Part shown: positions 1-12,600 of the stretch, piece after piece
How positions within the stretch are numbered: position 1 is the stretch's first letter
Layout of the letters: each line of letters begins with the position of its first letter
From: Cinclus cinclus
Lineage: Eukaryota; Chordata; Aves; Passeriformes; Cinclidae
DNA: 64,000 nt
Direction: 5' to 3'
NCBI RefSeq assembly: GCF_963662255.1
Contig: NC_085051.1
Location: 52,119,101-52,183,100, forward strand
Position numbers and translations under genes: made by a program
Notes under the pieces: generated by a model
Told to the model about the DNA's origin: nothing
The model's input: only the letters and a program-made list of their open reading frames with translations
Databases searched by the model: none

Positions 1-164
1 ACGTGCAGGTATTTATTTTTAAATGTTTTTAGCTTAGAATTTTTTTTTTGCATAGATGTTCTTTTCTTTCAATACTCTTCAAAATTATGCCCCTACTCAC
101 TTGATGCTAGTATTTACACTTGAACTACTATTTATACTTTTATTTTTCTTTTGGACAATTTCAG

Positions 165-626
165 ATGTGAATTCAAAATTGTCAAATCCTTTAACAGATA
201 CAAGTCCTAAATTGCTGACTCCATCATCAGTCGTTTCATCTGTGTCATCCAGCCCTTCAGTGGAAACAGAAAAAAAAATGGTTATTTCCCCTTCTGTTAC
301 TGGTGATAAAAATGATAATTCTTCTGTGAAAGATGATCTGGAAACTCCAACGCTATCAGAGAAAAGTTTTGATAGAGTGGGAGACTTCAATAATGAAACC
401 AGGAAAAGGGGCTGCTCTGTAGTAAGTGAATCACGAAGCAGGAGCAGCTCTGTGAACTCTCTGGACAGTGGCTCAAGCTTTATGATGTGTGCAGACCAAG
501 TTCCAGAAGCTCAGAGGGAAGGTCAGCTTTCTTCACAACGATTCAGCACCATCAGCTCTGAAGATTTTGATCAAGAGCTCATTGTAAAGCCAATTAAGGT
601 GAAAAAGAGAAAAAAGAAGAAACAGG
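165..626 (+). CDS. TECPR2: TECPR2 coding exon (first in window): Ser-rich linker ending in a Lys-rich run
   Basis: The acceptor is the run ending in ACAATTTCAG at 164 and the donor is CAGG|GTAGGT after 626. The exon starts two bases into no visible codon start (its first two bases complete a split codon) and ends after the first base of a Glu codon. It encodes 153 full residues rich in Ser, Thr and acidic groups, with SESRSRSSSVNSLDSGSS and a terminal KVKKRKKKKQ stretch. This is the disordered linker after the WD40 propeller. Confidence 0.9.
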
Positions 627-3600
627 GTAGGTCGAGCAGAACTTTCCTTGGCACTGCTTGTTGTTAGAGCATGTTACATGAGTCTGTGTTTGGCAGGCTT
701 CATGTGTACTGTGTTGTGCTTCTGAAATGGTTGAGGAATTGTGGTGGGCCATTTCTGTTTAAGTTGGAAATCTCCTTTAAAAGTGAAAAATTGATGAAGT
801 CTTTTTAGATCTGTTTGAACTTCATTTCTTTTGTTTTGCCTTATGTAAACATGCTTTGACTTCTAATGTATTTGTTAATGGAAGAAATCAGTGGACTGTG
901 TATCCAGTTTTATGTTGGAATTTTGTAATATATATTCATCCTATTCCGAATATTAGGCAGTGTCTTTCTTAGCTATCCTCTTTAGTTTGATGAAGTAGTG
1001 TGAGTAGTCCATAATTTTGTTTAATGTTTTAGGACTTTTTTTGGCTTTATATGTTAACATTTAATGTTAAAGTTGAGAATAAATCAGTATTGTTAAAATA
1101 AAGGTTTAGCTTTGTTCTTCCTCCAGTCCTAGAAATATTTTAATTTCTTACTTGGTGCTGGGATTTAATAGATTTTATTAATATTACTTTTCTCCTTTTT
1201 TTTTCCTGTGTGTGTGTGTGGTAACAGAAAGTGGGACAAGGAGAAACCACAGCTCTCTGGAAGGCACACCAATTTATGAGCGTCAGCTTTCTGGTGACAG
1301 TCCACATTCCTTGAATGCAGACTCCTTTTCCATGACTTCCAGCATAATGAGTGGCAGCATTGATCATTTGAGTACTGGATCTCCAGATCAGGAAAGTATG
1401 TTCAGTATGGAGTCCCATACAATCTTGCAAGAAGATAACGGTTCAGAAACTTTCAGTGTCCTACAGTCTCCTGAGTCAACAAATGTACTAATAAATGAAG
1501 AAAATGGAGATGTGGTGGATTTACAGAAACTTCCAAACAGTGACAGTGGCATGGGTACTTCAGCTGTTATAGATACTTTGACATCTGCATCTCCTCTGTT
1601 GCTCACAGAAGACTTGACAAACAGTGTTGGTGATGAATGTAATGGTGGTGTGATTTCTGCAAGCAATGAATGCTGTCCTGGAAAGCTGAGCCAGGAGGAG
1701 GGGGAACAGGATTTTCCTATATTGTGTAAAATAGATGAAGACTTGGATAAAATGAAGCTGCAGGATTCTGAAAAATCTTTTGGAGATCCAGACCTTACAG
1801 ACCAGATGTTTTTGGAATGTGGCAGTGTACTTGGTGTCCAGACATCTCTGGCACCAAAGGAAAGTGATGAAACTGGTGGGGAAGACCAGCAGCAGCTGTC
1901 TCTAATCCACAGTGCTCTGTCAGACCCTTCTGCACTCCAGTCTGACATCTCAGACAACGTTCATTCAGATAACTGTTCCATTTCTGGGTGGAATTTTGGA
2001 AGTGCAGTCAAAGCTAAATGTAGTACTGGCTCTGCTGAAAGGGTAGCATACTCTCATGAAAGTAAGACTGAAAAATCTGCCTCAAGTGACGAAGAGGATA
2101 TTTATGGACATGGATTACCATATTCATCCTCAGAGACCAGCATGCCTGAAGTTGGTGCTGTGCCTGGTGCACAGGATGAAACCAAGATAAGCCTAGATGA
2201 AATGGTGCTGTTAAAATCTGATCAGGTATTTATTTTCAGTTTAATTAAAGTACCTTTAACCTTAAAAGGAAACAGCTTTACAAAAGAAACATTCCTGCAA
2301 TTACTGTCCTTTACATCTTTAGGAGAGCAGGTTGTTTTTTTTTTTCACTTGATTCAATACACAAGTAAAGTATAAAGCCAAACAACAGTACCTGTTTTAA
2401 CTCTTAAAAAATGTGATGTATCTGACTTCAGAATGGGTGATGTGTGCTTGTAATGCAAAGAAGCTTTTCTGGCTGTATTATTCCCAGCTCAACAAAAATG
2501 CTGTTAGAAACCCATCCAGTAAAAAGTGAACAGTAAAATCCAGTCACGCTCAAAGGCTGCTGCTTGTTTGTGTCTCCAGTAGTCCAAATTGTGCATGATG
2601 CTGTTCCCAAATTCAGCTGACTTCATGGAGAATTAATGCTAATTATCTCACATGGCTGGCTTCTGCTTTGGGATTATTTTACCTGTACATACTTAGAACA
2701 AGGATTAGTCTTTGTCCCCTAGCCAGAAGAAGTTAGTAGTGCTTAAAATGTTGACAGTTTCCTTTTTCTTTTATCTGTTTTTCCTCCATCGTTATTTTGT
2801 GGGTAATGCTCACAGAATCTATTAAAAAGAAGTACTAAAGTTAATTGTAAAATGTGCAACATTGCCAGAATCACTGGGACTTTTAGCAGAAGTCTTAAGA
2901 AGGAAATGCAGTTCTCTTGTAGGGTGGGGATTTTGTTTCATTTAGATCTGTAACAGCCTTGTATTGATATCAACCAAATATTCATCCATAAAGGATATAA
3001 GTTGATGATGTTAATAGATAATTATCTACTAACGTCTGCAGCCCAAAGTGCAGAATGTTTTAGTTTCAGGTTATGATATTTTACTCTGTCATGTTCAGAA
3101 GACTCCCCTGGTAATGTATGCAGTGCTTGAATTCACCTCATGCAAGCAATCAAAATTTGAGAGTAGGCTGTAAACCAGATTTCTGCAAGATATGGCTCCT
3201 CTACCATCCGGAGAGTCAGAGTTGGATATTCAACCATCTCTGCCCTTCAGCTGTCTTGTTCCCTTTGCCAGTCACTTCCTAGACAATGAATAATTTCCTG
3301 GACTAAAGGCAGACTGTACGTTTTTATGTATTCCCTCTTTGGAGGTGGATGATGGGGTGGAGGGGTTTACTTTTTTGCTAACTCTGTTGTTCTAGCAGTC
3401 TCATTGTGCACGTACAGCCTTAGAGAATGACGGATGTAGTTTTATCTTCGGAAGCAAATTAATTAATTGATTAAAGAACTTAAGTTTAACCTTTTAACAA
3501 TCAAAACATGGGAGCTGCTGCTCTTATATACCCATTTTCTTATGCAGTTTGAAGACACCTGACATTGTTCTGACTCTGCAGTTTTTAGTTTGCAGAGAGC

Positions 3601-6600
3601 TGGATGGGATACTCTGGCCCTGGATATGGCATCCTGAGTCTGGTTGTCTCAGAAAAATACATTTGGTGCCTAGACTACCGAGGCAGCCTGTACTGCAGTG
3701 CGCTTCCTGCGGCCGGGCTGCGCTGGCAGAAGTTTGAGGATGGAGTCCAGCAAGTGGCAGTTTCCCCCTCAGGTAGGTTGGCTTCTGCTGCACTGTCACT
3801 TTGTAAACCTAAATAAGTCTTGGATGGACTTGGGCATTTCCTTTGTTTTTGGTTTTTTTTTGGTTGGTTGTTTTTTGGTGTTTTTTTGTTTTTTTGGTTT
3901 TTTTTTTAAATTCAGTTATTATTTAATTAGGTGAAACTTGGGATTTTTATGAGATTGCAGATATAGTTGGGTGCATATGTGATTTCCACATCAGCAATTT
4001 ATTGTTTGGGTTTTTTGTTTTTGGTTTTTTTTTTTTTTCAAATCAGTTGCTTCCAGAAACTTGGCTATTTAGGGCTTGTTTCATGTAAAAGTAGTGTGCT
4101 GATTTGGTTTTCTTTTTGTTTGGTTTTTTTTTTTAAATAGTCACAGTTATATGACTGCATCTTCACTACTTCTGCATCCCATGTTCTAGTTTAAGTGGCT
4201 GTCTTTCTAACAGGTTCACATTGCATTTTAGGAGGTTTTCAAGATGCATTTGCCTGATTAAAGTTAACTTCAGAAGTAGCTGTTTAGTGGTAGGCAGAGA
4301 AGAGCTCCTTGTCTATACAAAACCTTGGTTTTTATTACAGAGCTATAGAAGTTCTTGGCTGTGAGGGTGGTGAGGCACAAGAAGAGGTTGCCCAGAGAAA
4401 TTGTGGATGCCCCATCTCTGGAAGTGTTCAAGGCCAGGCTGGATGTGCCCTTCAGCTATCTGGTCAAGTGGGAGGTGTCCCTGCCCTGGCAGAGGAGGTG
4501 GAACTAGATGATCTTTAAGATCCCTTCCCACCCAAACCACTCTGTGATTCAGTTTTAAAGTTCTTTTTCTTGTAAACGTAGAATTGGCTTTGTGTATACA
4601 TGGGTTGGTTAATTTAATTTATTTTTAAATACTGGAGAAAAAGCTTTGAAGTTTTATTACATTTGCATATGCATTTGTTCTGGATGGTTGTGAATGAGGA
4701 TTATGTTTGATTAAAAATAATCAGGTTTTGGTTATAAACTTGCATGACTTTTGGCCTTCCACATTGTACCAGGACTGGAGTGAAAATACAAAGTTTCTCA
4801 ACCATTTTAATTTCTTTGTCTCCTGCCTTGCCTCTACTTTTCTTCCCTGTAATTTCTAAAGGCACATGTCAATTTTCCCTTCTTTTTGTAGGGATTTGAT
4901 CTGTGGCTGAGCTTTGCTGTATCCAAAACAATTTGAGTGTACTTGTAGTTGAGAGTGTGGGTTCATCCAGTTCAGTATCTTACCCTCAAGAGTGGTCCAG
5001 CAGCAAGTCCCTGCAGAAAAATAAAAGGCGTGGGCATGTGTGATGTTTGCCCTTGGTGGTTTCAGGCTGCAGTTGGTGGCTCAGATTGCCTGGGCAAAAG
5101 GTTGTTCCTCTGCATTTCTTATCCTTCAGTTCCAGGAATTCACCCAGCTTTACACTGAATCTGTGGAAGTTTCTAGCATCCACAGTTTACCATTAATGTA
5201 TTAATGCAGGAGCCTGTTAACCACAACATGTCAAAATGGAATTAAATACAACTTTGTGGAATTATTCAGAGGAAATAACAATGTACTGTTCTGGCACAAA
5301 CCAGAAGTTAATTTTTGAGTTCCATTTGTTTTCCTTTTCCTAAGCAATCGTTATTAGAACTCAGTTACTGTTCTGGTCTTTCTTTTTAAAAAAACAAACT
5401 TCAAAGGGCTTTTTAAACTTGCATTTTTGTTTAATGCTACTGGTTTGCTTTTCCCCTCCCATTAGTTTAGGTGTAGCTGGGACATACCGCCTGTGACTGT
5501 TGCAGTAATTGCTGAGTGCTATTATGTTCTTTCTTTACTTCTCATACAGGGGCTCTTCTCTGGAAGATTGAACAGAAGACTAACAAAGCTTTTGCTTGTG
5601 GAAAAGTAACTATAAAAGGAAAACGGCACTGGTATGAGGCTTTACCCCAGGCTGTATTTGTAGCTCTGAGTGATGACACCGCCTGGATTATCAGAACAAA
5701 TGGAGATCTGTATCTGCAAACAGGTACCTGAATTAATTGCAGGTGCTTTGAATTTTTGTGGGCTGAGATTATTAGATTTCAAGTCTGTAGAATGATGGCG
5801 GTTTGCTATAAACTTTTATCCACAGCCAGGACATAAGGAAACCTTTTTATATTGAGAAACACTTGCAAACAGTTGTGAGAGCTTGTGTTACTAGGAGTTG
5901 AAAAGCTGGTTTGTGGCCACTTGTTTGTGTGTGCCCGGTGGAGTACATAAAGTACAAAGAGTTTATGGCATGGGGAAGATAGGAGATGGATGGAGATAAA
6001 TGGAAAGGGATTGTAGAAAATACCAAAACACTATCCTTGCTTTGGAAATGGTATGGTGTGCTGAACTCGGCCTTAAGTGGGCAGAATAAGGAAAAGTAGA
6101 AGCTTTGTGTTTTGAAAAGCACAGCTCTCTAGAAGGTAAGAGTTACCACTTGGTAATAACAGAAAGTATTCTGAGACAGATCTTGAATGCTTTGGAAGTA
6201 TGGACAAATGGTGTGTGTTTTATGTGATAGAGAAAGCCAAACCATGGGGGAATGGAATAGGCTGTGGAACAGGAATCTGCAGCTGCCTTCTTAGTGGATG
6301 TGAATGAGGCACAAACTGGAAAAAGGGGTAGCGTAGTGGCAACTTTGAAGTCATGGCCTTAGTTTTTTTTAAGTTGTTCAGTGAATAGAAGAGGATGTAT
6401 TTGGAAGGTGTTACGCAAACAATATTCAGGCTAAATGCAAGGAGCTAGGATGAAGGATGGCAGTACTAGTTTTAGAGTTAAGGGAGAAAAGTATCAAGGA
6501 CTCTCAGGCATGTGGAGCTTACACAGAGAGCTGAGGAAAAATTACCAGTAACATGATGAAGGAATTACTGGTGAATGAGGAGGAGGACTGGGTTAAGGGG

Positions 6601-9600
6601 AAACTACATAAGACATACAGAAACAGGACAGCGTGTCTGAGTGGCTATCAAAATTCTTATTTACCTTTCATTTAACTTTGGCTCTCTTGTAATTCCTCTT
6701 TCAGGTTTAGTTACTGTAGCACAATGAAGAAATTCTTTGTGATTAAGAAAACTGTTTTAAATATACATCAGTGTGTCAAAGATGCTCTGTTAAAATTATT
6801 TCTTTCAGTGAAATGTAGTAGTCCCAGAGAAATCAAGTGGCCTACCCATGGTCACATGCATTTTGCCAACAGGCATGGGTAGTGGTGATGGAAAGTAAAT
6901 TTTGGATGTTAATCATACAGGGTTCTGTGGAGGTTTGAATCAATATTTTTCTTCCCTTTGAGAGATTGGTTCGATTACATCAGCTTACATTCTGCTGTTC
7001 TTAGGCATCCAAATTTGTACTTGGATGCAAAAAATAAATTCCTAGTATATGTGTCTTCCTAATTAGAGGCAGCCAGTAGAAATTGTTTCTCCAGGATCTT
7101 TTAATTCCCTTCACTGTCTTGTGTAACATTTATAACAGAAGTGTGTGCTCAGAGGTTTAGAAATGAGTGTTCTTTTTAGTTTAGAGTATATCATACATGT
7201 GAGTCTGTTATACTGGTTTTGGCAGCATGAGGAGATGAAACAAAAGCTGTGTCTTCTGAGAGGTTTCACGTGCAGTTTCATATGTGTAAATCAAGTTTCA
7301 GCCTAATTGTAAAGAAGACATGTTCCTTTAGATTTGATGTAGAAATGTGTGCCAACTGGCTGTAAATCTGCCAGAACCTCTCTGCTCCTTTCAGTAATAC
7401 CCACTGTGGCATGCTCTCTTTTGTAATTGCTCTCTGTCACTATTCTGATCAGGCTGTTTCTCTCCCTGGCATGTTTTGGGCAAATGTTCTTCCGTTACTG
7501 GTTTTTTCTTTGATGCTTCTGTCAGCTCTAATGGGTTTTATAAATGGAGATTCCTGGTGCTGACACTAGAGGGAGGAAAGGAACAGAAATGACAGGACTG
7601 GGCATGCACTGTGCAGGATGTTGAAGGATGTACAGTGTCTTATTTTTCAAAATATAAGGTCAGCTATATTGGAGGAAATTATTAATGGTTTATAGAAAGG
7701 ACAGTCACTCAAGGAAATTGTGATCAAATGACAAATGCTAGCATGTCAAGGAGATTCCCTTCTGCGTTTTCTTTTGTTGAGTTATTTTATCTCTTTCCTT
7801 TTTGTTGCAAAAAGCCAAAGTTTGTAAAGCAATCCTCATTTTCTGATTTTTAGGCCTGAGTGTGGATCGTCCTTGTGCCCGAGCAGTAAAGGTTGACTGC
7901 CCTTATCCACTGTCACAGGTCACATCCAGAAATAATGTGGTGTGGGCTCTGAGCGAGCAGCGGGCGCTGCTGTACCGGGAGGGAGTGCGCAGCTTTTGTC
8001 CTGAAGGAGAGCAGTGGAAGAGTGATATTGTCAGGTAGTAACTCCAGTGGGACATTCTGGGCACAGCCAGAGGACACAAATAATTGTGCTGGAGCGCCTC
8101 GATGTTTGAAGAAGTATTACCTGAACTCGTGTGTTTATGTACCACTCTGTGTGTATATATATATCTGTTTTAGCTGTCTGTCTCTCTGTACTTCCTTCCT
8201 TCCTGCCAGGCAGCAGTCCATTCATCCATGACTGCTATGTAATGAAAGGAATTGTCATAAACAGAAGCAGGTTTAAAGAGTGAGAAAAATTTTAAAGGCT
8301 CTTTATAATTTCTGTCAACATGACTTTTTTATTAAATTTGCTTCTTTAATCTGTACCATAATGGTTTTAAGGAGCTCTCCAGTTTTTTGAGAGGGCTTGG
8401 TTTTTTTTCTGAGATTAAACGTATACTCATTTTCTTGGTCATCCATGCAGCTGGATAATGCTTCTGTACTCCCCTTCCACAGATTTTTATAAACATTTTG
8501 TGTAGTTGGTATTTAGCTTTGTAGTTGATCCTGTGTTCACAGTAGTTCCTTTGCGATCAAGTTAAAAGTGCTGAGTCTCTACTGCTGGCTTTGAGAATGT
8601 AGAATTTAGTGTCTCTTGTGACATCAGCCTGGCACAAGTATAGGAAGAAATTCAAGTTCTTGTCATCAGGTGATTTTATCTACTGAATATCCTATTGTGA
8701 AACCTTAACTTGTACTACCTCCCAGTCTGGTATTTGGCTCTTGTAGTCTGAGAAACTACTGTATCTTTGTACAAATTTGCTTGTACTTTAATGAGTTTGT
8801 TTAATGAAAATACCTGCTTGACCTACACCTTAGGTACATTTCATGTTCTTGGGCTTTGTGTTAAAATTGCAGAAGGCAGTCATTATTTGTTCTTAAATTG
8901 TCAAGAAAGGTTATCTGAAAGAACTAGCATTGTTTGCTACCTTTACGGTGTCTGATACGATCACCTGACGCTGTTGACTTTCTGAGCTTGAAAATCGTTT
9001 ACTTATGCAGGCAGCTTATAGTCCTAAATTCAGCATTTATCTCTGTCAAATAGTTGAGTTTTCTATTTGTGGTCCCTGAACTGCAGGTATTGTTCTCAGA
9101 GTAGGTCAAGGAAGTTGAGGAGATACATTTATGAAGCTGTTTTATCAAAAACTTAAAAAACGCAGCCCTTGATTGCTTATTTACTGAACAAAATAGGGCT
9201 TGTTTAGTTTTATTGTTATGTGTCCAAGTTTCAAATCTTAAGTGATATTTAAAGGACTCATGGTTTTTGTTGCAGTTATTGAATGTTTTTTGCTTAAATA
9301 AAATATAAAGTACTGAATAACTGAAAATTTAAAAGTCAGATGTGTTTTTTAGCTTGGCCCCACTGAGTTTCAACACTGCTAAACTATTAGCATTGTAATA
9401 GCTTCCTTAAGAGAGCCTTAACATAAATTCAAATTAAGGTTTTTAACATTTTTATTTATTTGCATTTCCAGTGAAATGCAAGCTTTGGAACCAGTGTGCA
9501 TAACCCTCGGCGATCAGCAGACGTTATGGGCTTTGGATATCCATGGCAATCTCTGGTTCAGGACTGGTATAGTTTCAAAGAAACCACAAGGAGATGATAA

Positions 9601-12600
9601 CCATTGGTGGCAAGTAGGCATTTTTTGATTTTGCTTTCAGTTTAGTCTTTTACCTTGGATTGATTATTTGTGTTGTGTTCCCACAAGATTCTAAGAAAAA
9701 AAAAATCATTTAATTGCTTTGTATTTTGTAGTACACTTTATTCAGTATATTAAAACTTCTCTGTGGCTATGGCTGAAATCCCCTTTTTGTGTCTGCTATA
9801 AGGAGGGGAGAAAAACCATCCCATGATCATACAGAGCAGCATTGCAGAAGCTTTCAAGAGCACAAGAAATGCTTTGCCTGGTCACAGGACATGCTGTTGA
9901 GGCAGAGCATCAAGTCTGACTGCTGAACTTAGCCCCTTCTCTTGTCTTCCAGTGACCATCCTTTTCCTTAGCTAGAGAGAATAAATAATAAGTAACCACG
10001 TATAAGAATGTGTTTCGCATTTTTCCATTCAATTGAGATTTCTTTGGGCCATGTGGAGCTGCTTGCTTCAGCCGCAGTTCATGTGGGTGAAACCAGCTCA
10101 GTTACTGCTAGTACTACCTGGTAATGATTTGGAATTCCTGACTCTGGTTTCTCCAGCTTTCCTTGTTTTCTCCAGAGATAGGGATGGGGAAGAAGAGAGT
10201 TCAAAAATAGTCTTACAGGAAATTTGCTTGTCTACCTTAGCTACAAGAATTTCGGTCAATGTGCATGTATAATCCCTTTTTGCACATGGGCATCACGAGT
10301 TGCTTGGCTTTGAGATTATTGGTGAACTATTACATTATTGCTGCTCTTTTTGTGCTCTTAGGCATTTTGTTCCTTTCTGGGAGTATCCCACAGTGTTGCC
10401 AACCTAGTTGTCCATGACAGAACTTGGGCAATTACTTATTTAGACTCCTGCACTGTGAATTAAAGTGTCCATGAGGCAGTTGCAAAGGAGTCTTGCATTC
10501 AAGTTTTTGTCATATGGTTTGAATTGCTACACTGTGCAAGTTTCTCTCTTCCTTTGGGATATTGAAAATTCACCTCTTAGTTTGCAGAGTTCAGCATGTT
10601 TTTAGAGGGAGACATCCTATACCAAAGGACTATCTTAAAATGCAGATTTCTAAATGGATTGCTGGATAGGAAAGAGTTGTAAGCTGGCATTTAATACTGA
10701 TTGTGGCTTATTAGCAAGACAGTTACTCAAAATGTACCATTTTTATTTTTCCCTTCCTACTTTCTGAATATTTCTAAAAAAGCTTCTGGTGGAAGATTGT
10801 GCAGTTCACTCCGCAGCTTAACTAATTATCAAGAGCGCTTTTTTCTTTTTCCCCCAGGTAAGCATCACTGATTATGTAGTGTTTGACCAGTGCAGCCTGT
10901 TCCAGACTATAATCCAGGCAACTCACACGGTGGCAACAGCAGCTCAGGCACCTGTGGAGAAGGTGGCTGACAAGCTTCGAATGGCATTTTGGTCTCAGCA
11001 GCTTCAGTGTCAGCCCAGCCTCCTTGGAGTTAATGGCAGTGGAGTCTGGATCTCCTCAGGCAAAAACGAATTCCATGTAGCAAAGGGAAACTTAATAGGT
11101 TAGTGTGCTTTTGCATCTTAGTTTTTTAAAGTTAAGAATATTATATAGAAGGAAATAACTAACTACAGCTCTGTCACCACAGAAATTACCCATGGCAAGT
11201 CAGGGCACCTTTAACTTGTTTAAAAATTAAATTCATTAGCATTTGGTCTTAAATATTTTCTCATTTAAAGGGAAATATTTTTCATGGAAAAGTCATTGTC
11301 AACCAGTGAACTGTGCATAGGTTACTGCTTTTAACACCTACATATGTCTCTTCTCTGGGTTGAGAAGGCAATCATAAGCTGCTGAACCTATTTTATATTC
11401 CACAGTGGAGTCTGGCTCATGATCAATGTGACTGCAAGACACTAATGTTATGGTTTTACAGTGCTAATAGAGGGATTGCTTTTTTTTTCTTGCTACAGTT
11501 CTCAAAATAGAATTCTGATTTAGTACATTTCTTTGTTTAGGTAAACACTAACAATGCATCTAGGATATTGTTTAACCTCATTACCAAATTGGTCCCCTAC
11601 TGAAGAACATTAATATTTTTCTTTATTCTCTTCTGCATTCCCAGTTTTCTCTGTGTGTTTATAATAGGTATCAGGAGGTGTCCCCCTCCCCCCAACAGTT
11701 TCTTGAAAGATTTTCATAGACAATCTTGTCTAAAATATATTTAATAATTTATTACAATAAAATTTCTTTTAAAATTTAAAGGACAAATTTTAACAGAAAA
11801 CTAAGCTTCCTATTAATGCCACTCGTTCTTTCTTTCAAGGCACGTATTGGAATAATATTGTGCCTCGTGGTACTGCTTCTGCTACGAAATGGATTTTTGT
11901 GTTGGCTTCCCCAGCTTCATCTAAAGAAGGTTGGTAAATCAACAGTGGAGGCATATAGTATCTGATTTTTAAACAGAGTGGAATTGATGGTGGAAGTAAT
12001 TAAATATCTTAAATTACTTCAGATTTTGGTTATCTTTTCTGTTTGCTGGGATCTAAAGTAGTTGAAGTAGGGTGGAAACGTGTGTAAAACTACTGGGGAT
12101 TTAAATAATATATTATTCACTCTCACCTTTGGTGTGGTGCAGCATCCAACAGAGAAATGGGTGGTCCTCAGGAGCAGCAGCTTCCTAAACTGCCAAAGCA
12201 TGAATTGCCAGAATTTGTAATTGGAAGTTTCAGAGCATGCTTTGCTGAAATGCCTGTATAACCAAGTGCTTCTCAAGTCAGTGCAGTTACTGCAGAAAAT
12301 TGCCCATTATTGATAGAAGTGAGACCCTGTCAGGGAATTGAACTGCTGGTTACAATAGTTAAGCAATTGCATTATCTAAGTACACTGGCTTTAGTGGCAA
12401 AAATGTGGTTTAGAGCTGAAAAAGAATGCTGCTTTTCAAAGGCTATTATCAAAGATAAAGAGCAAAAGAATAAAGAGAGGTGATAGTGCACTGTTATATG
12501 GGTCTTCTCTCTATTAGTTCCTTCAAATGAAACATTTTCTTCAAGTGAGATCACTTGCTACTTCCTTTATTTGAGAAATGAAGTATTTAAGTGCCTAAAT

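Noticed and set aside
2226..2375. Read-through of the large TECPR2 exon to a stop at 2,375
   Set aside because: A good donor lies after 2,225 and the next exon at 3,589 joins in frame to the conserved tectonin domain.
4309..4540. ORFs on both strands near 4.3-4.5 kb
   Set aside because: They lie inside a CR1 3' end, which is noncoding at that part.
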